From contig NZ_FWFK01000001.1 in the NCBI RefSeq assembly GCF_900172265.1, positions 806,001-870,000 on the forward strand: 64,000 bases of DNA, written 5' to 3'. Shown piece by piece: positions 45,466 to 54,296 of this stretch; the stretch's first letter is position 1, and each line of letters begins with the position of its first letter. The position numbers and the translations under genes are program-made. The notes under the pieces are model-generated. The model saw only the letters and a program-made list of their open reading frames with translations, did no database searches and was not told the DNA's origin. The stretch comes from Roseivivax jejudonensis (GTDB lineage Bacteria; Pseudomonadota; Alphaproteobacteria; Rhodobacterales; Rhodobacteraceae).

Positions 45466-45494
45466 ATATGGGGTGTCCGCGCGGCAGGGGCAAG
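45466..45494 (-). promoter_or_regulatory. Candidate RpoH (sigma32) promoter for hslVU
   Basis: Minus strand CTTGCC (45494-45489), 17-bp spacer, CCATAT (45471-45466). This fits the alphaproteobacterial heat-shock pattern CTTGNN-N15-17-CCATAT, and hslVU is a classic RpoH target. Confidence 0.6.
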
Positions 45495-45544
45495 CGGACG
45501 GGGTCTGACGGCGCGGCAGGGCGCCGCACGGCGGCCGGCCGGGA

Positions 45545-46309
45545 TCAGGCCGGGCGCGCGCCGAGACGCTGGCGCAGCGCACCCAAGGCGAGTCGCGGCA
45601 GGAGCGCGGCACATGCGGCGTAGCGCGGTACCAAGCGCCGCGGGTGCGACGCTGCGCGCCATGCCCATTCGAGCGCCACGCGGCGCACCCAGAGCGGTGC
45701 CCGCGCCTGCGTGCCGGCGAAGAAATCGAGCCCAGCGCCGATCGCGGCGAACCCCATGCCCGGAAGGCGGCGCCGCCCGACTGCGGCAAAGATCTCCTGC
45801 TTCGGCGCGCCCAGCGCGACGAAGCACATCCCGGCGCCCGAGGCCTCGAGTTCGGCGAACACCGCCTCGGCCCCCGCGCCTTCGGGATCGAAGCCCATCG
45901 GCGGCGCGATGCGCGCCACCACGCGCAGCCCCGGAACGATGCTCTCCAGATGCGCCGCGGCAGCGTCGAGCGCCGAGGCGGTGCTGCCCACGAGCGCGAC
46001 CCCGACGGCGTGGCGCGCCGCCAGCCGCGACAGCGGCACGATCAGGTCGGCACCCGGAACGAGATCCACCGGACGCCCGGCCAGTCGCGCCGTCCAGACG
46101 ATCGGGTTGCCGTCCGCGGTCACGAGGTCTTGCGCGGCATAGGCCGCGCGGAACCGATCGGAGCGTGCGAGTTTCACGAGATGATCGAGGTTCAGCGTCG
46201 CGAGAGCGAACCCCTCGCCGGCAGCCAGACGGCGCGACACGACCGACGACAACGTCGTCCAGTCCGGCACGGTGATCCGCACGCGACAGGCCTTCACGAT
46301 GTATTCCAT
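45545..46309 (-). CDS. WecG/TagA/CpsF family glycosyltransferase
   Basis: 254 residues, GT26-type. Characteristic segments: FALATLNLDHLVKLARSDRF, AYAAQDLVTADGNPIVWTARLAG, CFVALGAPKQEIFAAVG and GFAAIGAGLDFFAGTQARAPLWVRRVALEW. Family members add ManNAc, ManNAcA or GlcNAc to a lipid-linked sugar in capsule, teichoic acid or ECA synthesis. ATG 46309 is preferred to longer forms. It faces away from the polysaccharide genes that start at 46602, which makes it the left border of this cluster. Confidence 0.88.
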   Translation of the reverse strand: MEYIVKACRVRITVPDWTTLSSVVSRRLAAGEGFALATLNLDHLVKLARSDRFRAAYAAQDLVTADGNPIVWTARLAGRPVDLVPGADLIVPLSRLAARHAVGVALVGSTASALDAAAAHLESIVPGLRVVARIAPPMGFDPEGAGAEAVFAELEASGAGMCFVALGAPKQEIFAAVGRRRLPGMGFAAIGAGLDFFAGTQARAPLWVRRVALEWAWRAASHPRRLVPRYAACAALLPRLALGALRQRLGARPA

Positions 46310-46601
46310 GACAGCGATCCCGGCTCGAAATGTGGCCAGCCCCCGCTGTGGTCTAGCACAGTTTCGCCGCAAAGCGAGGCCATCCGCTCGCGGATCCGCG
46401 CGGATGGCACGCGGCTGCATCGCTTTGCCCAACGATGCGCCGCTGCGGCACGGGATTGTTTCCACCGATCGTGACACGTCGTATTTGAGCCATGTTTTGA
46501 TGGTCTGAGCCCGTCGAGGGCGGGCCGAAATCGAATCGGGACGGAATGCGCATGGGCCGGCAGCGGCGCCCATACGCCGCGCACCGCGCGGCACCGAAGC
46601 C

Positions 46602-47732
46602 ATGAGCGGCGGCACGATCACGATGATCGGCTGCGGGTTCGTGGCCGATCTCTACGCCCGCGCGTTGGCACTCCATCCCGAGATTCGGCTCGCCGCGGTT
46701 TGGGACCACGATCCGGCTCGACTTGCAGCGTTCGCCGCCCATTGGAGCCTGCCCGCGGCGCGCAGCCTCGATGATGCGCTGGCGTCCACGCCGGCGGACG
46801 GTCTGGTGCTCAACCTCACGAACCCGGCCGCGCATTTCGATATCACCGCCGCCTGCCTGTCGAAGGGCCGGCACGTCTACTCGGAAAAACCGCTGGCCCC
46901 CGATCTCGACGAGGCGCGCGACCTTGCCGCGCGCGCCGCCACAGCGGGACTGCAGCTGGGCTCGGCGCCCTGCTCGGTCCTTGGGGAAGCGGCGCAAACC
47001 CTCGGCCACGCGATCCGCTGCGGGGTCGCCGGCACACCCCGCGCCGTCTACGCCGAGCTCGACGACGGGTTCGTGCCGCAGGCCGCCTATCGCAAGTGGA
47101 TCTCCGAAAGCGGCGCGCCCTGGCCGTTCGAGGACGAGTTCCGCACGGGCTGCACGCTGGAACATGCCGGGTACTACCTGTCGTGGCTGATTGCGTGGTT
47201 CGGCCCGGTTCGTACCGTGGTCGCCGCGTCGTCCGAGACCGTTCCGGACAAGGAGGGCACCGGGCCCATGGCGCCGGACCTGTCCGTCGCGACCCTCTTT
47301 TTCGAGACCGGGCCGGTGGTGCGGCTCACCTGCTCGATCGTCGCCCCGCACGATCACCGGATCCGGGTCATCGGCGACGGCGGTATCCTCGAATGCAACG
47401 CGGCCTGGGACAACAGCGCGCCGGTGCGCTTTCGCCGTCGCGTGACCCTGCGGCGCCGGCTCATCGAATTGCCGGTCGGCCGCCGGATCCGCCTTGGCCG
47501 CGAAACCCACCCCAAGGTCGGGCGCTGGGGGGCGGCGTCGATGAACTTCCTCCTCGGCCCGGCCGAAATGCTGGAGGCCATCGCCGCCGGTCGCCCGAGC
47601 CGCCTCGGCGGCGACTACGCGCTGCATCTGACCGAGGTGACGCTCGCGATCCAGAATTCCGGCGAAACGGCGGGCGCGCAGCGGATGACCACGACCTGCA
47701 CCGCGATGGAGCCGATGCCGTGGGCGAAGTGA
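46602..47732 (+). CDS. Gfo/Idh/MocA-family oxidoreductase
   Basis: 376-residue NAD(P)-dependent sugar oxidoreductase. Rossmann part MIGCGFVADLYARAL, and the conserved EKP in HVYSEKPLAPDLDEARDL; the C-terminal beta sheet domain follows (GPMAPDLSVATLFFETGPVVRLTCS). Probably acts on an activated sugar for a surface polysaccharide. Its stop overlaps the GTG start of the epimerase gene. A homologous pair of domains is fused in the protein at 50935. Confidence 0.85.
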   Translation: MSGGTITMIGCGFVADLYARALALHPEIRLAAVWDHDPARLAAFAAHWSLPAARSLDDALASTPADGLVLNLTNPAAHFDITAACLSKGRHVYSEKPLAPDLDEARDLAARAATAGLQLGSAPCSVLGEAAQTLGHAIRCGVAGTPRAVYAELDDGFVPQAAYRKWISESGAPWPFEDEFRTGCTLEHAGYYLSWLIAWFGPVRTVVAASSETVPDKEGTGPMAPDLSVATLFFETGPVVRLTCSIVAPHDHRIRVIGDGGILECNAAWDNSAPVRFRRRVTLRRRLIELPVGRRIRLGRETHPKVGRWGAASMNFLLGPAEMLEAIAAGRPSRLGGDYALHLTEVTLAIQNSGETAGAQRMTTTCTAMEPMPWAK

Positions 47733-48694
47733 ACGGCAACGACGCGACCCGGATCGTCGTCACCGGCGCAAACGGGTTTCTCGGCCGGGCGATCCTTTCA
47801 GAGGCGCAGGCGCGCGGGCTGTCCGCCGCCGGCCTCGTCCGCCGCCCGGCTCCGGACCGTTCGGAGGCCGACGTCCACGTCTGCGATCTTGCCGCACCGG
47901 GCGCGGATCTCGTTCCCATGCTCGAGGGTGCGACGGCGGTGATCCACGCCGCGGCGCACCTTGGCGGAGACGCCGCCGCACACGAGCGAGACACGATCGG
48001 CGCGACCGATGCGCTGCTGGACGCGATGGCCGCCGCCGGTGTGCCGCGACTCGTGCTCGTCGGCTCCGTTGCGGTCTACGACACGATGGCCGTAGCCCCC
48101 GGAACCCGGATCGACGAGACCAGCCCCGTCGCGCCGCCGGAGCACGCCGCCGACGCCTACGCCGCCGCGAAAATCCGGCAGGAGGCGGTGGTCAGCACGC
48201 GCACGTCCGCAGCAGGAATCGCCCTGACGATCCTGCGCGCCGGGGCCGTCTACGGCCCCGGCCGGCTCTGGAACGCGCATCTCGGTGTCGGGCTCGGTCC
48301 GGTCCTGATCCGCTTGGGAAGGGGCGGCGTGGTGCCGCTGGTCGACCGCGCCCGCGCGGCCCGCGCGCTCGTCGACGCGGCGGAGGGACGCGCCGGGGAC
48401 GGCATCCTGAACCTTCTGGACGACGATCTGCCCGACCGGGCCCGGTTTCTCGACGCGATGCGGGAGACGGGCTGGCCGCGCGCGGTCCTGCCGCTGCCCT
48501 GGCCGACGCTTGTCCCCGTCGCGCGGGCGCTGCGCGGCTGGCAGGGGCGTCCGGGCCTTCTGCGCGAGGCGGCGCTGCGTGCGCGCATGGCGCCGTTTCT
48601 CTGGCCCAACGACCGGCTGCGGTCCGCACTTCCGGATCGCGACCGGGGCACCTTCGCCGCCCGGTTCGCCGCTGCGGCGGGGGGCGCGCAATGA
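47729..48694 (+). CDS. NAD-dependent epimerase/dehydratase
   Basis: 321-residue extended SDR. Nucleotide motif VVTGANGFLGRA, VIHAAAHLGG, catalytic Ser in LVGSVAVYD, and YAAAKIRQE (YxxxK). The GTG start at 47729 overlaps the preceding TGA as GTGA; an in-frame GTG at 47720 is less likely. Likely modifies an NDP-sugar; the substrate is not readable. Its stop overlaps the GT4 start (ATGA). Confidence 0.85.
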   Translation: MNGNDATRIVVTGANGFLGRAILSEAQARGLSAAGLVRRPAPDRSEADVHVCDLAAPGADLVPMLEGATAVIHAAAHLGGDAAAHERDTIGATDALLDAMAAAGVPRLVLVGSVAVYDTMAVAPGTRIDETSPVAPPEHAADAYAAAKIRQEAVVSTRTSAAGIALTILRAGAVYGPGRLWNAHLGVGLGPVLIRLGRGGVVPLVDRARAARALVDAAEGRAGDGILNLLDDDLPDRARFLDAMRETGWPRAVLPLPWPTLVPVARALRGWQGRPGLLREAALRARMAPFLWPNDRLRSALPDRDRGTFAARFAAAAGGAQ

Positions 48695-49953
48695 CGCGTC
48701 CGCGACTGGCCTACCTCACAGGGGAATATCCCCGCGCGTCGGACACGTTCATTCAGCGCGAGGTGGCGGGGCTGCGCGCCGTGGGGCACGACGTCCTGAC
48801 CTGTTCGGTACGCCGCACCGGGCCCGAGCACCTCGTCGGCCCCGAGCAGCGCGCCGAACAATCCGCCACCTTCCACGTGCTGGAGGCCGCGCGCCGGCCC
48901 GCAACGCTGCTCGCCGCGCACCTGCGCTGGATGCGCGCGCCGCGCCGCTACCTGGCAGCTCTCGGGCTGGCCTGGCAAACCGCGCCGACCGGACTGCGCG
49001 GACGGCTTTACAACCTCATCTACTTCGCGGAAGCCGCGGTTCTGGCCGCCCACCTGTCGGATCGGGGCGTCAGCCACCTGCACAATCACATCGCCAAGTC
49101 ATCCTGCACCGTCGCGATGCTCGCCTCGGCCCTGTCTGGTCTGCCCTACAGCTTCACGATCCACGGGCCGGACATCTTCTTCGCTCCCGAGCATTGGCGG
49201 ATCGACGAAAAGGCGCGGCGCGCCCGCTTCGTTTCGTGCATCTCGGATTTCGCGCGCTCGCAGCTCATGTGCTTCGCCCCGACCGAGACGTGGCCGCGGC
49301 TGCACGTGATCCATTGCGGCGTGGACCCCGATCGTTACGCCGCCCGCCAAGCCACCGCGCCCGGCACCCGCCTCCTGTTCGTCGGGCGGCTCGCGGGGGT
49401 GAAGGGCGTGCCGCTCCTGCTCGACGCGGTGGCCGCGCTCGCGCCCGCACATCCCGAGCTTGCGCTCGATCTCATCGGCGATGGGCCGGAGCGCGCGGCG
49501 CTCGAGGCGCGGGCGCGCGATCTGGGCATCGCGGCGCGCTGCCGCTTCCTCGGCTACCAGGGGCAGGACGAGGTCGCACGCGCGCTCGGCGAAACCGACC
49601 TTCTCGTGCTGCCGAGCTTCGCCGAGGGCGTGCCGGTCGTCCTGATGGAGGCGCTCGCCGCTGCCGTCCCGGTGGTCACCACACGCATCGCCGGCGTTCC
49701 CGAGCTTGTCGAAGACGGCGTGCATGGCCGGCTCGTGCCGCCCGGGGACGGCACCGCCCTCACCGCGGCGATCGACGCGCTCCTGCAAGACCCCGAGGTC
49801 CGGGCCCGGTTGGGGGCGGCCGGTCAGGCCAAGGTCCGCGCCGGCTACGACGCGGGAATCGAGGCGCGGCGCCTCGCCACGCTCTTCGCCGCCTACGCGG
49901 GCGGGCCGACGCCGGCGGCGCCGCCCGCCAAGCGGCCGGAGCCCACCGCATGA
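48691..49953 (+). CDS. GT4-family glycosyltransferase
   Basis: 420 residues, GT-B fold. N-terminal YLTGEYPRASDTFIQREVAGLRAVGHDV is typical of exopolysaccharide GT4 enzymes; the donor-binding part has LLFVGRLAGVKGVPLLLDAV, LIGDGPERAALE, and the E-x7-E motif in PSFAEGVPVVLMEALAAAVPVV. It lies in a plus-strand operon with overlaps on both sides. Confidence 0.9.
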   Translation: MTRPRLAYLTGEYPRASDTFIQREVAGLRAVGHDVLTCSVRRTGPEHLVGPEQRAEQSATFHVLEAARRPATLLAAHLRWMRAPRRYLAALGLAWQTAPTGLRGRLYNLIYFAEAAVLAAHLSDRGVSHLHNHIAKSSCTVAMLASALSGLPYSFTIHGPDIFFAPEHWRIDEKARRARFVSCISDFARSQLMCFAPTETWPRLHVIHCGVDPDRYAARQATAPGTRLLFVGRLAGVKGVPLLLDAVAALAPAHPELALDLIGDGPERAALEARARDLGIAARCRFLGYQGQDEVARALGETDLLVLPSFAEGVPVVLMEALAAAVPVVTTRIAGVPELVEDGVHGRLVPPGDGTALTAAIDALLQDPEVRARLGAAGQAKVRAGYDAGIEARRLATLFAAYAGGPTPAAPPAKRPEPTA

Positions 49954-50921
49954 GCGTGGTCGATCTCGTGCTCATCGGGCGCAACGAGGGCGCGCGCCTG
50001 CGTGCCGCCCTCGCTTCGGCAAAGGGGCAGGCCCGGCGCCTCGTCTACGTCGATTCGGGCTCCACCGACGACAGCGTCGAGGCCGCGCGCGCGGCGGGGG
50101 CCGATGTCGTGACGCTCGACATGTCGGTGCCCTTCACCGCGGCACGCGCCCGCAATGCCGGAGCGTGGCACCTGCTCGAGTCGCCCGACCCGCCCGACTA
50201 CCTGCAGTTCATCGACGGCGATTGTGCGATCGTGGCCGGCTGGATCGCCGACGGCGCAGACCGGCTCGACGCCGCGCCGGAGCTTGGCCTCGTCACCGGC
50301 TGGCGCGCCGAGACCGCGCCGGAGTCGAGCGTGTACAACCACCTGTGTCACTGGGAATGGCGGCGCCCGGCGGGCGAGATCCGCGCCTGCGGCGGCGACA
50401 TGCTTGTTCGGGCGGCGGCCTTCCGCGCCATCGACGGCTTCGACCCGACCGTCATCGCCGCAGAGGACGACGAGTTCTGCGCCCGCCTCCGCAAGGCCGG
50501 CTGGCGGCTCGAACGGCTCCCCCGGGAGATGACCCGCCACGACGCCGCGATGACCCGGTTCGGCCAGTGGTGGCGCCGCGCGGAACGGACCGGCCACGGC
50601 TTCGCTCAGGTCGGGCACCTGCACCCCGACACCTTCGTCACGGAGCGGAGGCGCGTTGTGGTCTACGCGCTCGCCCTGCCGCTCGCGGTCGGCGCGGCCC
50701 TCGTGGTTGCGCCGTGGGTGGCTGCGGTGCTGGTGCTGGCCTACCCGCTGAACTGGTCGAAGAGCACTGCCGGCCTGCGGCGCGACGGGATCGCGCCGGA
50801 CGCCGCCCGCCGGCTCGGCCTGCTGCTGACCCTGTCGAAGTTTCCGAACCTGATCGGCATGGCGCGATTTCACCTGCGCCGCATGCGCCGCGCCCCGATG
50901 CGGCTGATCGAATACAAGTAA
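49950..50921 (+). CDS. GT2-family glycosyltransferase with C-terminal membrane segment
   Basis: 323 residues. GT-A fold: VDLVLIGRNEGARLRAAL, YVDSGSTDDSVEAA, LQFIDGDCAIVAGWIAD (DxD-like) and EDDEFCARLRKAGWRLERLP. Two hydrophobic segments at about residues 235-272 (VVVYALALPLAVGAALVVAPWVAAVLVLAYPL) suggest membrane association. Overlaps the GT4 gene by 4 nt; followed after 13 bp by the oxidoreductase-epimerase fusion. Confidence 0.88.
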   Translation: MSVVDLVLIGRNEGARLRAALASAKGQARRLVYVDSGSTDDSVEAARAAGADVVTLDMSVPFTAARARNAGAWHLLESPDPPDYLQFIDGDCAIVAGWIADGADRLDAAPELGLVTGWRAETAPESSVYNHLCHWEWRRPAGEIRACGGDMLVRAAAFRAIDGFDPTVIAAEDDEFCARLRKAGWRLERLPREMTRHDAAMTRFGQWWRRAERTGHGFAQVGHLHPDTFVTERRRVVVYALALPLAVGAALVVAPWVAAVLVLAYPLNWSKSTAGLRRDGIAPDAARRLGLLLTLSKFPNLIGMARFHLRRMRRAPMRLIEYK

Positions 50922-50934
50922 GCGAGATCACACC

Positions 50935-53022
50935 ATGACCCCTACCCGCATCGGCCTGATCGGCGCCGGATACATTGCAACCTGGCATGCGGACGCCATC
51001 GCGGCGACCGACGGCGCAAACCTCGCCGCCGTCTGCGACACGTCCGGTGCCGCCGCCCGCGCGCTGGCCGAGCCCCGCGGCGTGCCCGCCTACGACAGCC
51101 TCGCGGCCCTGATCGACAGCGGAACCTGCGATGCGGTTCACATTCTGACCCCACCCGACAGCCATCTCGCGCTCGGGCTGCAATGCCTCGAGGCCGGGCT
51201 CGACGTTCTGATCGAGAAGCCGGCGGCGCTGAGCGCCGACGAAACGCGACAGCTGCGCGATGCGGCGCACCGTGCGGGGCGGCACTTCCGTCCCGGTCAC
51301 AACTTCCTCGGTCTGCCATCCTACTCGCGGTTGAAGGCGCTGGTCGCCTCGGGCGACCTCGGTCGCGTATCGGCGGCCGAGATCACGTGGGCGCTGCCCC
51401 TCGCGCCGCTGCGCTCTGGGCCGTACAACCTCTGGCTCCTGCGCGAACCGAAGAACCTGCTTCTGGAGATCGGACCGCACCTTGCGGCGTTCGCGGTCGA
51501 CCTGTTCGGCCCGCTCGACGTCATCGCCGCCGACGCCTCGAAGCCGGTCATGCTGCCCGGCGACGACCCCCGGCCGCAGAGCTTCCGGATCCTCGCACGG
51601 GCCGGCGATGTCGACGTGACGTTGAGCCTGAGCATGGTCGAGACGGTGGACGACCGCTCGGTGACACTGCGCGGCTCGTCGGGGCGCGCGCGGCTCGACT
51701 ATGCCGCCGACACGCTGGTGGTGGAGCGAGAGAACGCCTCCGACCTCGTGCTGAACCCTTTGCGCCGCCAGATCGCGCTGGCGCGCGGCCATGCCCGGGA
51801 GGGACTCACCAACGCCGCGATCCAGGTGCGCTCGCTCAACATGCGCTCACCCTACGCACAGAGCTTTCGTGGCATGTGCGCGGCGATCTACGGCTCCGCG
51901 CCCGATGAGCGCTACGACGCCGACAACGCCGTACAGGCGATGCAGGCGCTCGATGACGCGCTCGCGCTTTTGCCGACGGACACGCTTATCCCGAAGGCAC
52001 CGGCGGTGGCGACGCGCGCGCCGCGGCCGACCGCGCTCGTGATCGGCGGAACCGGCTTCATCGGGCGCGCCCTGACCCGCGCGCTCGTGGCCCGCGGCAC
52101 CGACGTACGCGTGCTGTCGCGCGGTCGCCACGGCCCGTTCCCGGATCTGCCCGATTCCGTCGAGACCGTCGGCGCGTCCCTGAAGGATCGCGCCGCGCTC
52201 GTTCAGGCGATGGACGGCATCCGCCACGTCTACAACCTCGCCCGCGCGCTTGGCACGAACTGGCAGGACTGCCTGGACAACGACGTCGCCCCGGCGGTCA
52301 CCATCGCCGAGGCCGCGCTGGAAGCCGGGGTCGACCGGCTGGTCTATACCGGCACGATCGCGAGCTACGACATGTCGGACCGCTTCGGCCGCATCACCGA
52401 GGCAAAGGGCTTCCCAAACGACATGACCGACCGCAATCTCTATGCCCGGTCCAAGGCCGAGTGCGAACGCCGCCTCATGCAGATGCATCGCGAGAGGGGC
52501 CTGCCGCTGACCATCGCGCGGCCAGGCATCGTCGTCGGGCCGGGCGGGCCGCTGCAGCACTGGGGCATCGGCCGCTGGCACGGGGCCGGCGCCGTGCGGA
52601 TCTGGGGCCGCGGCGACAACATCCTGCCCTTCGTCCTGAACGACGACGTGGCGGACGGCCTGATCCGCATGGCCGAAAGCGATGTGGCCCTGGGCGAGGA
52701 TTTCAACCTCGTGGGCGAGCCGATGCTGACGGCGCAAGGCTATTTCCGCGCGATTCACGAGCGTCTGGGCGCACGGATCCGCGTTTCCACCGGAAACCTG
52801 ACCGCCTTCTGGGCGGCGGATGCGGTCAAGGCGACGCTGAAGCGACGTGCGCTCGGGCGGCGCGACGTGATCCGTCCGTCGCGCGCCGACTGGATCAGTC
52901 GCGCGCACCTGTCGCGCTTCGACAATACGAAACCCAAGGACCTGCTGGGCTGGCAGCCGGTGTCGGATCGCGAGGCGTTTTTGCGCGCAGCGATCGACGA
53001 TGCTGGCCTGTTCGGCTTTTGA
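50935..53022 (+). CDS. Oxidoreductase (Gfo/Idh/MocA) - epimerase (SDR) fusion protein
   Basis: 695 residues with two enzymes in one chain. Residues 1-350 are a Gfo/Idh/MocA oxidoreductase (RIGLIGAGYIATWHADAI, VLIEKPAALSADETRQL); residues 365-695 are an NAD-dependent epimerase/dehydratase (ALVIGGTGFIGRALTRAL, YTGTIASYDMSD, NLYARSKAECE). The same two families occur as separate adjacent genes at 46602-48694. Fusion suggests they act in sequence on one sugar substrate. It ends the plus-strand operon, with a small hairpin after it. Confidence 0.88.
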   Translation: MTPTRIGLIGAGYIATWHADAIAATDGANLAAVCDTSGAAARALAEPRGVPAYDSLAALIDSGTCDAVHILTPPDSHLALGLQCLEAGLDVLIEKPAALSADETRQLRDAAHRAGRHFRPGHNFLGLPSYSRLKALVASGDLGRVSAAEITWALPLAPLRSGPYNLWLLREPKNLLLEIGPHLAAFAVDLFGPLDVIAADASKPVMLPGDDPRPQSFRILARAGDVDVTLSLSMVETVDDRSVTLRGSSGRARLDYAADTLVVERENASDLVLNPLRRQIALARGHAREGLTNAAIQVRSLNMRSPYAQSFRGMCAAIYGSAPDERYDADNAVQAMQALDDALALLPTDTLIPKAPAVATRAPRPTALVIGGTGFIGRALTRALVARGTDVRVLSRGRHGPFPDLPDSVETVGASLKDRAALVQAMDGIRHVYNLARALGTNWQDCLDNDVAPAVTIAEAALEAGVDRLVYTGTIASYDMSDRFGRITEAKGFPNDMTDRNLYARSKAECERRLMQMHRERGLPLTIARPGIVVGPGGPLQHWGIGRWHGAGAVRIWGRGDNILPFVLNDDVADGLIRMAESDVALGEDFNLVGEPMLTAQGYFRAIHERLGARIRVSTGNLTAFWAADAVKATLKRRALGRRDVIRPSRADWISRAHLSRFDNTKPKDLLGWQPVSDREAFLRAAIDDAGLFGF

Positions 53023-53028
53023 GCGCCT

Positions 53029-53047
53029 CGGGGATCGACAATCCCCG
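53029..53047 (+). terminator. Weak hairpin after the fusion gene
   Basis: CGGGGAT (53029-53035), loop CGACA, ATCCCCG (53041-53047), followed by TTAATG. Only two T residues follow, so it is a weak terminator or a transcript-stabilising structure. Confidence 0.4.
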
Positions 53048-53176
53048 TTAATGAGCCGCATTTTTGACGACATTTGATGTTGAATTGCGGGGAAGCAATA
53101 CGGATCTCTCTGCCATGTCGCATGACGCTCACGAGTTCACCGGACGCCGGCCTTCACGGCGCGCGCGGGGCTGACC

Positions 53177-54280
53177 ATGGCCGACCGACCGAAGTTTCGC
53201 CGCCGCCGCGGCCGCACGCCGGAGCGCACTGAAGACGACGATCTGCGCCCCGTTCCGCCGCTCGAAACACGCGCGGAACGCCTGGAACGCCGGGAGGCCG
53301 AGCGCCGCACCGACGATCGGCGCGAGTTCGACCGCGGAGAAACGGACCGGCGCACCGCCGAGCGGCGCGCGGCCGATCCCGACCCCGCGCCGGCCGTGGC
53401 CAAGGCGCCGGAGGCCGCAAGTCCGGGCGCGATCGAGACGCCTGCGCCTTCGACCGCTGACGCCGCGCACGCACCGGCCCATGCAACCACGCGGGCGGTG
53501 GCGCACGATGCGCAGGATACGGCGCGTCAGACCCTTCCGGCTGCCGACGACCCCGAGCGGCTCTGGGCCAGCATGCCAAGCTTCGCGGTCGATGACCGCG
53601 CGCTCGAGCGCAACCGCATCATCAGCGCCAGCCGCAGCGATCCCGCACACGTGTCCTTCGACGTCCTGCGGACGCGGATCCTGCGGGCCTTGTCGGATCG
53701 TCAGTGGCGGCGCGTCGCGGTGACCTCGCCCACGCCGGGCTGTGGCAAGACTTTCACCCTCGCCAATCTCGCGATCTCGCTGTCGCGCCAGGCGGATCTT
53801 CGCAGCGTGGTGCTCGATCTCGACATGCGGCGGCCGGAACTGCACCGGGTGTTCGGGATCAAATCACCCAAATCGATCGGCGACATGCTGCGCGGCAAGA
53901 CCCTTCCCGAGCAGCACCTGCTCCGGCTGGGGCCGAACGACTTTCACGCAGGGCGCAGCATCGCCTTCGGCTTCAACGGCACGCCTGAACCGTTCGCGGC
54001 AGAGCTCCTGCAGGATCCGAAGACGGCCATCGCGCTCGACATGATCGAGGCGAGACTCAAGCCCGACGTCATGCTGTTCGACCTGCCGCCGGCGCTTTCG
54101 GGCGATGACGTGCTCGCCCTCCGGCCGCATTTCGACGCCGTCCTGCTGGTGGTGGGCGGTGGCGTCAGCGCGCAAAGCGACGTGCGCGAGGCGGAACAGC
54201 GCCTCGGTGCCGACACGCCGCTTCTCGGCGTGGTGCTGAATCGCGCCGAAGGCATCAACGAAAAGAAATACGCTTACTGA
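53177..54280 (+). CDS. Polysaccharide biosynthesis BY-kinase-like ATPase
   Basis: 367 residues. The N-terminal 150 are unusual: charged (ERLERREAERRTDDRR) then Ala/Pro-rich and probably disordered. The C-terminal domain has a P-loop VTSPTPGCGKTFTLANLA, the Walker A' SVVLDLDMRRPELH and DVMLFDLPPAL, as in the cytosolic part of CpsD/ExoP/Wzc kinases. The C-terminal tyrosine cluster is reduced to KKYAY. It probably controls polymer length or export together with the Wzz protein encoded convergently at 54297-55622. Tyrosine-kinase activity is not certain. Confidence 0.82.
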   Translation: MADRPKFRRRRGRTPERTEDDDLRPVPPLETRAERLERREAERRTDDRREFDRGETDRRTAERRAADPDPAPAVAKAPEAASPGAIETPAPSTADAAHAPAHATTRAVAHDAQDTARQTLPAADDPERLWASMPSFAVDDRALERNRIISASRSDPAHVSFDVLRTRILRALSDRQWRRVAVTSPTPGCGKTFTLANLAISLSRQADLRSVVLDLDMRRPELHRVFGIKSPKSIGDMLRGKTLPEQHLLRLGPNDFHAGRSIAFGFNGTPEPFAAELLQDPKTAIALDMIEARLKPDVMLFDLPPALSGDDVLALRPHFDAVLLVVGGGVSAQSDVREAEQRLGADTPLLGVVLNRAEGINEKKYAY

Positions 54281-54296
54281 GGCCCGCGCAGGGCGC

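Noticed and set aside
45545-46621. Long form (358 residues) of the WecG-type enzyme
   Set aside because: The extra N-terminus is low-complexity and Arg-rich and unlike the family; ATG 46309 gives the usual length.
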